A stretch of DNA of 64,000 bases, taken from assembly GCA_015698045.1 (NCBI GenBank), contig BLAL01000047.1, positions 1-64,000 on the forward strand, written 5' to 3'. Positions 13,323 to 23,812 of the stretch are shown one piece after another. The notes under the pieces were generated by a model, which was not told the DNA's origin, made no database searches, and worked only from the letters and a program-made list of their open reading frames with translations. How positions within the stretch are numbered: position 1 is the first letter of the stretch; every line of letters begins with the position of its first letter. The DNA is from Rhizophagus clarus. Taxonomy: Eukaryota; Glomeromycota; Glomeromycetes; Glomerales; Glomeraceae. The position numbers and the translations under genes are program-made.

Positions 13323-13618
13323 AATATTTGCATATAATTTAAACTAACTAAATTCTTTATTTAAAAAATTATTTGGTAATTTATTTTAGTTGGTAAGTCG
13401 TATTCTATTATTACATGTTTATATAATATTTACACATAACTTAAACTTACTAAATTCTTTATTAAAAAATTATTTAATGATACAGGGAGTAAGTTATTAA
13501 TTCTACTAATTGTATATATATATAATATTTGCATATAATTTTAACTAACTAAATTCTTTATTTATTAGCCTGTAAGTTATTGGTTTTATTCTATATTTAC
13601 ATATTTATATAATATTTA

Positions 13619-13952
13619 CAGTCAGCTCTCGATATAACAAACTCACGATATTACTCAGCATGTGACTTTTAACCAATCAAGTACGATAAGACCTGTTCAT
13701 GTCTGGTCGGTTGAGGTTGCGGTTGGTTGAGGTTTAGTTTGATAGTCCAGATCTGCGTGCATTTGTTTACGCAGCCAACTTTTCTAGCCCATCATTTTTT
13801 TAGAGTTTTTAGGGCGAACATTTTTCACCAATAAAATTGTTATTTTCCAGACATGAACCAATTAAATTAATTAAATACTTTACAATTCTTCGCTATAACC
13901 TTATAACAAATGTGATGAAAACCAGAGAGTTTGTTATATTAGGGGCCGACTG
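13619..13952. mobile_element. 334-bp Tc1/mariner- or pogo-like MITE with TA duplication
   Basis: The element starts CAGTCAGCTCTCGATATAAC and ends GTTATATTAGGGGCCGACTG, giving terminal inverted repeats of about 25 bp with few mismatches. It is flanked by TA at 13617-13618 and 13953-13954. CAGT...CTCGATATAAC termini with a TA target are typical of Tc1/mariner-pogo elements. The interior does not encode a transposase. Confidence 0.85.
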
Positions 13953-14891
13953 TACATATAGTAATTTAAACTAACTAAATTCTTTATTTATAAAATTATT
14001 TGGTGATTTATTAGTTGGTAAGTTGTATTCTATTATTACTTATTTTATATAATATATATATATCTATATAATTTAAGCTAACTAAATTCATTATTTTTTA
14101 GATTGTAAGTTATTTATTTAATTTTATTTATATAATATTTGCATATGATTTAAACTAATTCTTTATTTAAATGAAAAATTATTTAATAAATAATACTATA
14201 GGGTGTAAGTTATTTATTTAATTAGTTCTATTCTTATATCTTTATATAAAATTTCATATAAATTTAAACTAACTAAATCTTTATTTAAAAATGATTCAAT
14301 AATATAGGGAGTATGTTATTTATTTAATACTATTATTACATATTTATGTAATATTTACATATACTTTAAACTAACTAAATTCTTTATTTCAAAAAATTAT
14401 TTAATAATACAGACAGTAAGTTATTTATTTAATGCTATTATATACTTATATAATATTAACATATATAAATTTAAACTATATAAATCTTTATTTAAAAAAT
14501 ATTTTGTAATTTATTTTAGATGGTAATTCGTATTCTATTATTACATATTTATATAATATTTACATATAATTTGTAATTTAAACTAATTAATTTTAAAAAA
14601 AATTATTTAATGATTTACTATAGATTCTTGTAAGTTATTATTTATAATTATATTCATATATAATATTTATTTATAGTTTAATTGACTAAATTCATCTTTA
14701 TTTATTTAAAAATACTATTTTAGTTGGTGAGTTAGACCATATATTATAAATATATTTATAAAAACTAAAATTCATATTTATTATGTTTATTAATTTTCTA
14801 ATTAAATTAAATTCTAGAGTAAGTCATCATATTACTTTTTAATTTTAAATTTAATAAATTTTAATGTTTCAATAATTTAAATTATATGTAG

Positions 14892-16117
14892 ATTTGGAAA
14901 AAGTCAAAATGAAATTTTAGATAAATTTATCAAAGAAAAAAGATTAAAATGGATTCCTTACAATCAATTTGAAAAAATTGAATATCTTGATAAAGGAGGA
15001 TTTGGTACTATATACAAGGCTACTTGGTTAAAAAGTGGTGGAGTAGTAGAAGTAGCTCTTAAATGTTTCAATAATTTTAATGAAGATAATTTGAATGAAA
15101 ATTTAGAAGAATTTTTAAATGAGGTATAATAATAAATTATCTATTCTAATTTTAATATATTTGTACTAATATATCCAATTTCAATTTTTTTACTTTTTTT
15201 TATAGTGGGATTGTCATGAAAAATGTTTAAATTCAACTCGAATTATTAATTTATATGGATTTACAAAAGATTTAGATACTAGAAATTATATGGTAGTAAT
15301 GGGTTATGCAAATAAAGGTAGTTTGAGAGGGAATTTAACAAAAATAGTTGAAAATAATTGGAATCAAAAATTATTTATATTATATGAAATTATTGTTGGC
15401 CTTAATGAAATACATAATCAACATCTTATTCATTGTGATTTTCATGATGGCAATATTTTAAATCATGCAAAAGACCAAGTTTTTATTAGTGATTTAGGAT
15501 TATGTCGACCTGTAAAATCCTTATTGAAAAAATATGATATTTATGGTGTTATTCCATTTATAGCACCAGAAGTTTTAAGAGGAAATCCATATACTCCAGC
15601 TAGTGACATATACAGTTTTTCTATGATTATGTGGGAATTTACATCTGGAGTTCCTCCATTTAATGATAGAGCACATGAACTTCAACTTAGTTTAAGTATT
15701 TGTAAGGGTGAACGACCTAAAATTATTGAAAATACTCCACAATGTTATGTAGATTTGATGAAAAAATGTTGGAATGGAGATCTATTAAAAAGGCCATCTG
15801 CTAAAGAAGTGAAAAATGTTATTGAAAGTTGGATTTTCCGTCCTTCTGGTAATAAACTTAATGAAGAATTAAAAAGCAATATTATGGGATTCATAAATGC
15901 ACCAATTGGAAATAATAATCTTATTACTGAATCTCATCCACAAGCATGTTATAAAAGTCGCTTACTTGATTTTACTAGTAAAAAAGTGAATGAAATCCTA
16001 GAAAATGAATGTTCAGAATATATAGTTGTTGATAAATTAAGTGAAAAATTGAATGAAACTGAAGAAAGTGAATGTTTAGGTTGTATAGTTGACAATATAA
16101 AGTCATCAGGTATTTAA
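14892..16117 (+). CDS. TKL-like protein kinase, kinase-domain exons
   Basis: Exon 14892-15123, an 82-nt intron, and exon 15206-16117 encode a complete kinase domain. The domain contains linker LKWIPYNQF, glycine loop DKGGFGTIYKA, VALK with the ATP-binding Lys, catalytic loop HCDFHDGN (Cys in place of Arg of HRD, Asp kept), SDLGLC in place of DFG, APEVL, and the DIYSFSMIMWEF region. It ends with a basic-to-acidic tail of about 90 residues and TAA. The protein is presumably a cytosolic Ser/Thr or dual-specificity signalling kinase. The first exon starts one base into a codon, so an upstream exon is required. The proposed source is the one-codon-exon array that precedes it. The Cys cluster of the other kinases here is not seen in the proposed upstream peptide. 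Confidence 0.9.
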
Positions 16118-16288
16118 TATATACAAAAAATAGTAAATTTTTCAATTATTTTCATTTATTTATTTAACTATTTAGATATTTGAACTGACAAAATTATTGA
16201 AATTTATAGTTTTTCCTAAATGATATATATATATATTTTTATTCAAATTATTTAAACAATAAGGCTTGAGTAATAAGATATTTTCCAG

Positions 16289-16430
16289 TTTCTTAGTTTG
16301 TAATTTAAACAATTCCTTTCTTTATATTAAGTACCAAATATACATATTTCTTTCTTTATTTGGAATCATTTAAATACTAGGACTAAAGTAGTAAATACAA
16401 TGAAGTTTATTTCTTAGTTTGTGATTTAAA
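16289..16430 (+). other. Kinase-downstream motif TTTCTTAGTTTGTAATTTAA
   Basis: A 21-bp sequence at 16289-16309 recurs exactly at 38951-38971, just after the kinase ending at 38851, and with one mismatch at 16411-16430. Both sites lie about 100-300 bp after a kinase stop codon. This suggests a shared 3'-UTR or terminator-region element, or descent from a common duplication. Confidence 0.5.
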
Positions 16431-16533
16431 TGATTCTTTTATGTTGTAATTTATCCAATTATTAAATTAAATTATCAGGCTTAGCTTATTCAGAAAATGA
16501 TTAATATTTACAATAATATATATATATACAGTA

Positions 16534-16563
16534 TTTGACACTATATACAGATCATGCTATATA
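16534..16563 (+). repeat. 30-bp CACTA-bearing repeat, left copy
   Basis: TTTGACACTATATACAGATC and the next 10 bp are identical to 27701-27730 in the same orientation. CACTA starts at 16539. No inverted copy was found in the window. It may be the terminus of a CACTA-type transposon. Confidence 0.7.
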
Positions 16564-16579
16564 TGGCAAACCGTTCTAT

Positions 16580-18000
16580 GTCAAAAGTCTGCTGATTTTC
16601 AACAGGCCCCCTGTGTTTTTTAGCAGGGAGTCTGCTGTTTTACAGCACACCCTCCGCTGTTTTCTGCAGGTGCCTCTGCTGTTTCACAGCAGGTCCCCTG
16701 CTGTCATTGCAGCAGGTGATGTGTTGCACAAACAGATCAGCACAAAACTGCTTTTTGCGATAGTTTTACCAACCGGTTGGGAAATTATAATCAAATTTAG
16801 TAGAACATGAATAAATTTGGAAATTTTTGTAGATCTTTTGGTTGTAGGATAAAAATTCAATTTTATCACAAAAAATATTGAACTTTAAAAATAAACATCC
16901 TTATACAATTAGTGATTTCTTAATAAATAAAATGATTTTTACTGAAATTTAATTGTCTGGTAATTATTGTGTAAATAAGTTTGAGATTTATATGGCAATA
17001 CAGATTACCAACCATATTAAAAAAAATATTATATTTTTACCATAAAATTTTGTCTATTTCAATAGTACCGGATGATAACAGAGCACCTGCTGAAAACAGC
17101 AGTAGGTTTGCTGCAAACAGCAGGGAACTTGCTGCAGAACAGCAGCCCTATAAAAAATATGTGTCCGGATAATGTCCGGAAAATGTCCAGAAAAATTGTC
17201 TAAATAATTGTCTGGAAATTCTGGACACTGTGTGTCCGGAAACTGTTCCGAAAACACTGCATTTCTGGGATATTAGGAATTTGTCCTGAAATTGTCCAGA
17301 AATGTATTTTTGTAAAATTTTGCCACAAAAGATGATTAATGGATAGATGATCATCATTATTCCTTAACCCAGAATTTTTATATCATAGATATATAGTATT
17401 TTTGCCTGCTCTGCAATTTTAATTAGTACGACAGAAAAGATTTTGAATGTCAGTTTTGTGCTTTTTGCATTTTTTTACAAAATTAATTTATCCTTTTTTG
17501 GAAATAGTATCCAGAATTTGTCCTGAACTTTTTCATGTCCGGAATTTGTCTATCTGGTTTTTTTGCTATGTCCAGAATTTGTCCAGGTTTAACTGTCTGG
17601 AATTTGTCCAAAATTTTATACCGAACAAATACTGGATGAATTCTGGACAAAGTTAGGACATGTCAAAATTTTAAGTATCAGAAGTGTATCAGACATGTAC
17701 CAAAAAAGTGGACATTTTCCGGACACATCAGATTTATTGCAGACATTTTCCGGATATTTTTGATAACATTTTCCGGACATTTATTTTTTATAGGGCAGGG
17801 TCTGCTGCAAACATCTGCTGAAAAATCAGGATCCGCTGAAAAACAGCATGGGATCCGTGGGATCTGCTGCAAAATATCCGTTGCAAAACAGCAGGACACC
17901 TATTGCAAAATATCCAGGTGTCCTGCTGCAAAATATCCAGGTGGTCTGCTGCAAAATATCAGGACACCTGCTATGAAAATAAATCCGTTAATGCGAGTTC
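16580..18000. repeat. CTGCTG/CAGCAG palindromic blocks and GTCCGGA repeats
   Basis: Three blocks (about 16585-16735, 17080-17150 and 17795-17975) are made of CTGCTG and CAGCAG words a few bases apart, forming dense short hairpins. Between them (about 17160-17770) many TGTCCGGAAA or TGTCCAGAATT words occur on both strands. The short frames across this region are by-products. No gene is supported. Confidence 0.75.
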
Positions 18001-18429
18001 CATCTTTACAAATTGCTATTAATTTTACAATAAAATTTATTCTTTTTAGGTCAATTTCCATCCTTATGAAAGAAGCTCATTTGGATTTAATTATGTATAG
18101 TTTGCAATAAATCACACAATAATTGTATAGACTTAAATTGTATTTTGTAACATATAAATTTTTATTTTTATCTTGCTATGGACCATATTTAATTCAAATC
18201 TATAAATTTAAGTCAAATGGAATTAGCATAGTAATCAAATTTATATAGTAATTATACAAATAATAAAAGAGTAATATAAATAAAGAAATTAGTAACTTAT
18301 TGTATAGTAAAATATTTAATATTGTAAGAATAAGATGATATAGTTTTACGTTGAATATTAATTACAAATAGCTAAAAATAAAATATTTTGTTAATGATTA
18401 GACAACCTTTTTTCGATGTTGAATAAATT

Positions 18430-19171
18430 CTATATAGAAGCAGTTGCGTCTTTATCAGCTATTTTGTTACTTTGTTTCTTCATCAACCAAGCGCAAATAG
18501 GAGTTAATAATCCCATCATAATTGCCGAAAAATACTCTAATACGTTCACAAAAAGAAATGCTTGATCTGTTGATAATTTATAAATAATTATAACACGAAT
18601 TGGAATCTGATAAATAAGTCCAAATCCCCAGATAGCAGTCATAATGATAAAACCACGTCGAAAATATTGATAGGAAACCCAATGCCTATCCCAGCGTTCT
18701 TCGGTAGGTTCAACCTCCGTTAACCTGAAAGATTAATTTTTGAACTTGAAAAAGCAAAGATTCCTGATGCCATATCTTTAAAAAAGTAGAATGCAAATGG
18801 TCACATGATGATCATTAAAATACCAATGGCGCCTGTAACCACACATTTCGTAATAATTGAATTCGTGGATCGTCTTTAAGTAATGACACTACAGCACTGA
18901 CAATTAAACCAATTATCAAGAGTACTCCTGTAACGTCTATACGCCTTTTACTTATAATCCCGTATATAACGATAATAAATGGTGGGGCACTTGATACGAG
19001 CAATGCCCATACTTCTCGTATATAAGTTCTAAGAATATAATAAAGAACAAATGGGAGGACAAATTCACATAATACATATAATCCCATCCTTATATAATTC
19101 TTAATATGTTATTTTATTTTGTGAAGCTTTTTGCGATGTGGAAGAAGTGATTTGTTCATTGTTATCTGACA
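18430..19171 (-). pseudogene. Multi-pass membrane protein, frameshifted
   Basis: Minus-strand pieces read in order: MSDNNEQITSSTSQKA (ATG at 19171), a frame break near 19105, and MGLYVLCEFVLPFVLYYILR followed by a hydrophobic segment with VVSLLKDDPRIQLL. A second break near 18840 follows. Next come GAIGILMIIM, TGA (18801-18803), and PFAFYFF. A final exon reads TEVEPTEERWDRHWVSYQYF, then MTAIWGFGLIYQIPIRVIII and a C-terminal hydrophobic pair, ending ATASI and TAA. Five or six transmembrane helices are evident. The order of helices and the DDPR loop resemble the VC0807-like family found in fungi and bacteria, whose function is unknown; that name is tentative. Two frame breaks and a nonsense codon make it a pseudogene unless introns are missed. 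Confidence 0.55.
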
Positions 19172-19289
19172 TGCTTTTAGTGATACAGTAATAGGTATTG
19201 TTATAAATTGATGATTTTTTTTTCAAACGAAAATTATTTATTTTGTAAAAGAAAGTGGCATATTTATAGGCGTTTTTATTAGACACATT

Positions 19290-21600
19290 TTATGAGGTAA
19301 TCCAAAAAAAAGATCATCCCCGAAAAAATCTAATTACATTTTGATTTGCAAAACTAAGTTACGGCGTGCCCTATAAGAAATCTGTATATGGAAATGACAC
19401 GTTAACATGCGTTTGATAGTTTCCGTACAATAATTTCATATATTTAATAAGCAATTCATCTTTATTGAAATCAAAGAAGCAATCATTAACAACACTGTAT
19501 AATGTATACAGAAAAATCAATACGTACGGAATGTATATTTTTTTTAGATGATAATTTTATTCTTTCCCTTGTTTTTTATTTCCATTACTTCATCACCCCA
19601 CTTTAAAAAAAAAAAATTTCTTTTTTTTTAACTGTAAGGAATGGCGTCATTTCTTGGGGTGGAGAGTTTCCGACAATTACTTCACCGACAATCACTTCAA
19701 TAAAACGTAAAACGTTTCACAAACAAGGTTATTAACATCGATCATAGGATTGAAAGAATAAACTTCACAAACAAAATATTTCATGTTATACAATGTATCT
19801 CAAATAGTAATTTCGGCTTTTACTTTGTATATGATATGCAATAATAAAAAATTTTATTTTTAATTTATATATATTTTTTTTCTTTAATACCGTAATTATA
19901 TTTAAATTTATTCTGATCTTTAAAATGTCGGGGAAATGACATGCCGATGAAATTGATTGTCAGTGAAATGATTATCAAAGGAGTAATTAGTGAGTTAAAT
20001 GAGATAATTAATAATATGAAGGAATAGATGATGACAAAAAAAGGTGTTACATTAACTAAACACTAAACCGATGATCGTTTCACACTTATAATTATTTTAT
20101 AGATTATTATTACCTTGTAGTACTCCTGTAGTTAAAATGATCAATTATGCATGGGTTAAGATAACAATTATATTAAAAATTTCTTATTTGACGTTACATA
20201 CATGTAGCAAAAAATAATTATACAACGTGAATGAAAATACAAAGAAACATATCAAGAAAAACCAAGCGATTTCTAATTATTTTTAAATATGAAAAGGGCT
20301 AAAATCGTTCTACAGTGTGTAACAAAATAAAATCGGGAAATCACAATATCCTTTTGTTGAACGATTTGTTTAAAAAAAAAATACGTAATTATTTTGTAAA
20401 ATTTTTCAAGTTCCGGTTAAAGATCTATTGACAATCATTTCTTAATTATCATTGGTTTACCCTTTTTCCCAAAAAAAGAACATACACATAGACATAGAGA
20501 GAAAACAATCATCATGGAAGTTTTTTGTGTGAACTTAACATATCGGCGAATTTGATTCATTGCTGCAGATCACATGTTAATGATGTTATTGCTAGGCCAC
20601 CCTAATTAATATCCGTTCAAACCAACCCTCTACAAGAGAAATAATAGAGAAATAAAAATAAAAATAACAAAAAATAGAAATTAAACTTTCTTTAATTATC
20701 CGCATAAGTTGTTCAACTTTTTTTTTTTTTTCTTTTGTAGTTTCCAAGTTTTTTTCTGAAACTAAAAGAATGAAAAAGACAGTTAAAGAACAAAATAAAA
20801 TATTAACTTTAACGTTATGGGATGATAATTTAAAAGAATTCGTCTATCATATGTGAAATAATAATAGATAATTGTAATTGTTGTTATTGTTATTGTGTTG
20901 GAAATTACAATTATCTAAGAATTTTTTTTCATTCGGAAAATTAAGCCAAAAATGATCAACAATCAAAGACAATTAAGCCGAAAATGATCAAATGGATTTT
21001 TTATTGAAACGTCAGATGGATTTTTGACACTAAAAAATTAATAATCAAAAAATTCACTTTTAAAAAAATACTAGAATAATTTCTTGTTATTAGCATTAAA
21101 TTTTTTTTTTTATTTATTATAACAAAATTCAATTTTACTTCGTATAAGTTAACCTATCCCAGTAAAAAGTTTTTGTCAAGTTTTTATAAAAAAAATGTAA
21201 GATATGTTAGTATAACGAATATAATACAATTATGAGCATCCATTTGTACAATATTTGTAGCAAACTTAAAACATTTTCGTATAACATTTAAAATAAATTT
21301 ATCATAAACTTGTATTATTTTTATGTTGCATTTAAAGAGTAATTTGTTATAAATTTGCAATAAATTCGTATTCCACATTTACATTTTTGTTTCACTGTCA
21401 CGAACTATAAGATCTCATTTGTTTAAAACTTAAAAATATTGCTAAAAATAAATCCTAAGAATGATAGTTAGTATTTTTAATGAGAAAATATGTAAATATA
21501 TACTGTTTGAATGAATACATTAATAATAAAATTAAATGAGTATAAAGTACCTGAAATTAATAAAGGGGTTGTTTCAAAGTCTTCTTTGTTATTAAAATTA
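19290..21600. other. AT-rich region without recognisable genes
   Basis: No coding frame is convincing on either strand. It contains the stem-loop listed at 20865 and a short duplication of AATTAAGCC(A/G)AAAATGATCA at about 20941-20990. Confidence 0.4.
20865..20917. repeat. Stem-loop with 15-bp perfect arms
   Basis: TAGATAATTGTAATT (20865-20879) is exactly inverted at 20903-20917 around a 23-nt loop of TTGTTATTG repeats. No flanking gene suggests a role. Confidence 0.6.
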
Positions 21601-21601
21601 T

Positions 21602-23493
21602 TCATACTGCTTTACACTTTCGAGCAGAACGCCTTGTTGCTAAAGGAGAATCTTTGCTAGATTCTTTTGCTTTATGTTTTTGACCAGTAGTTGCAGTAGC
21701 TTCTACATTATCATTATTTGATTGTTTTGCCTTAGGTCTACGACCAGGGCGCTTTGTTGTTGAAGTAGTATTTTTAACAACTTCTTTTACTTCAGATTCT
21801 TGACCGGAGACTCCTTTATTATCATGGTTATTTGGTTGTTTTGCTTTAGGTTCATGACCACGCTTTGTTGTTGAAGTAGTATTTTTAACTTCTTTTGCTT
21901 CAGATTCTTGACCGGAGACTCCTTTATTATCATGGTTATTTGGTTGTTTTGCTTTAGGTTTACGACCACGCTTTGTTGTTGAAGTAGTATTCTTAACAAC
22001 TTCTTTTGCTTCAGATTCATGATCAGAGACTTCAATGACTTCTTCATTTGGTTGATTTACCTTTAACTTACACCCAGGATTCTTTGATGTTGAAGAAGTA
22101 TTTTTAGCTTCTTTTACTTCGGATTCTTGATCAGAGACTTCAATAATTGCTTCATCATCATTATCTGATTGAGGCTTACTAGTAGGACACTTTTCTGCTG
22201 AAGAAACATTATTATCAGTTTCTATTGCTTCACATTTTGACCAGATGTTTCAACATCTTCATAATTATTATCCGATTGAAGACTGTAATATTTTATTGCT
22301 AAAGAAGTATCATTAAGAATTTTTCTTGTTTTAGATTTTCGTTTAGAATGTTTTTCAATTTCTAAGAGAAGGTTGCAGTTTTATTAATATTTATTAAAAA
22401 TAAAAATTATTTAAAGCAAAGAAAATATTTTATTACAGTCACCTGAATGTTGACTTTCTTCATCATTATAATCTTCTTCAATAACTACATCAACTTCATT
22501 AGATTTAATTTCATTACAAACAACTCGTTTTCTTTTAACTCTATTAATATTAACTCTATTGACATTTGCTTTATGAGTCTTGGTACTTTTATTTATTTCT
22601 TGAGTTTCGCACACATTTCTAGTGTTATTAATAATTGATCCTATAATTTTTAAAAAAAAAAGAAAATTGTATTTTTTGTAAGATGAATTATGGATTTGTA
22701 TATAATATACAAGATAATTTACGTCTATAATTAACATGTCGATGGATCATCTCACGTTCTGCCCAATCACCAACAGTTTCTGGAAAGGATAGATTTTTCT
22801 TATGAAACTAAGGCAAATTAAATAACATTGGATTAAGAAATGTAGAATACTGTAATAAATTTATGATTGCCTACCTTATCAATGCATTTATTAATTTCAT
22901 TAATAGGCATATCACGATATTCAGTAGTAGAACATAAAGAATACAATTTTTCAGCTACGAGAAGTCTCATAGATTCCTGTAATATATTAAAGTTAGATAT
23001 TTATAAAACATCTATAGTAGTATTATTAATATACCATATAACCACGCCAAATTCTTTTTGGGATATGAAGAAAAGAAGGAATTTTTTGATAGTTTATATT
23101 TTTCTTTTTGAATATTGGCTATTTATATATAGTATTTAAAATAATAAATAAAAAATCATGAATTTTATATTTAAAAATAATTGCTACCTGCTTGGGTTCG
23201 TCACTAGAAAATTCAGTATCATCTTCTATAATGGTTGGTTGACTTTTATTAGTTGATTTGTTATTAAAAGGCTCTCTTTTTGTAAAATTTGGCAAGTAGC
23301 TTCGATTTGATAATTTTTTTTCTTGTTTATTTTTCTTTTCCTTCTTAATTATAGAAGTATTTTCAAGTTCTGTGATTTTTTTTTTAAGCTCTGCAATTTT
23401 TTTTAATGTAACCTCTTCTTCTTTATTAGTAGTAAAAGAACTATATTCAGAATTGGAAGAACAATCAGACATTTCGTTATTATCATATTCCAT
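21602..23493 (-). CDS. AT-hook-like, coiled-coil protein divergent from the transposase
   Basis: Proposed exons on the minus strand are as follows. Exon 23188-23493 has an acidic start (MEYDNNEMSD) and a coiled coil (TLKKIAELKKKITELENT). Exon of about 22873-22977 reads ESMRLLVAEKLYSLCSTTEY. An exon ending near 22728 reads SFPETVGDWAEREMIHRHV. An exon of about 22450-22640 contains NVNRVNINRVKRKRV and an acidic stretch. The last exon runs from about 22370 to TGA at 21602-21604. The last exon carries three to four repeats with KRGRKPKAKQ or KRPGRRPKAKQ, which resemble AT-hook DNA-binding motifs, separated by SDHESEAKEVVKNTTSTTKR. One base appears to be missing near 22225, so the gene may be damaged. 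It begins 320 bp from the divergent transposase gene. By analogy with two-gene CACTA elements it could be the accessory terminal-repeat-binding protein; that role is inferred. Confidence 0.55.
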
Positions 23494-23812
23494 TGTGAAT
23501 TTTTAGAAAAGATAAAGGTAACAAATCTTGGAAAAAAGTATTGCTTAAGAATTTTAAATAATTATGTAATTATGACGTGTTAAGCTATATATTGATTGTC
23601 TACCATAATTAGCAAAATTTAAAGGTACCTTTTGTTATACAAAAAAGGAATGTAGTGTAACAGTTAGATTAGATTTTTGCTGTATTATTTCAATTAACTA
23701 TTCTTTAATCTTTTTTTATTATCCGATTATTAATAAATAATTATCCAAATGATTAAAAACTGTCAAAAAAAAAAAGAAAAGTAACAAAGGATTATTAATT
23801 CTTTGTGATTGT

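Larger units (their letters stand above)
8213..14890 (+). other. Proposed 5' part of the kinase gene: array of one-codon exons
   Basis: ATG at 8213 opens a 22-nt exon (to 8234), followed by an 87-nt intron and a 27-nt exon (8322-8348), together encoding MAHSNNKVSSNAKELK plus one base. About 58 related units of roughly 75-120 nt then follow. Each starts GTAAGT-like, carries a CTAAC branch-like box and ends in TAG. Exactly 3 nt lie between AG and the next GT in 54 units. One late unit has 6 nt (14624-14629) and the last has 1 nt (14818). Joining these in the phase set by the ATG exon gives 59 stop-free codons. These begin ALDDWLLNAR and end DWWNNDSFE, then enter the kinase exon at 14892 in frame. 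The repeat structure is seen directly; splicing is inferred. Units at 8859 (AA instead of AG) and 8952 (donor ATAAAT) are degenerate. Confidence 0.6.
8349..14890 (+). repeat. Intron-like tandem array, unit about 75-120 bp
   Basis: The consensus order in each unit is GTAAGTTATTTATTTAATTC, then TATTATTACATATTTATATA, then AATTTAAACTAACTAAATTC, then TTTATTTAAAAAATTATTT, then ATAG or TTTTAG. Subfamilies exist: TTTTAG-ended units are usually followed by triplets such as TTG, ATG, CTG or ATC, and triplets ending in G are often followed by GTAAGTCGTATTC. Units ending AATATAG are followed by CTC, GGT or GGA. Four unrelated insertions interrupt the array (listed separately). All units are in one orientation, the same as the downstream kinase. 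Confidence 0.95.

Noticed and set aside
8418-14817. Reading the triplets in phase 0 as the encoded peptide
   Set aside because: Phase 0 contains a TGA at 8952, gives a strongly hydrophobic string and does not match the phase of either the ATG exon or the kinase exon.
21787-22047. Minus-strand frame MKKSLKSLIMNLKQKK
   Set aside because: It is the wrong frame of the AT-hook-like exon; the correct frame gives KRGRKPKAKQ repeats and joins neighbouring exons.
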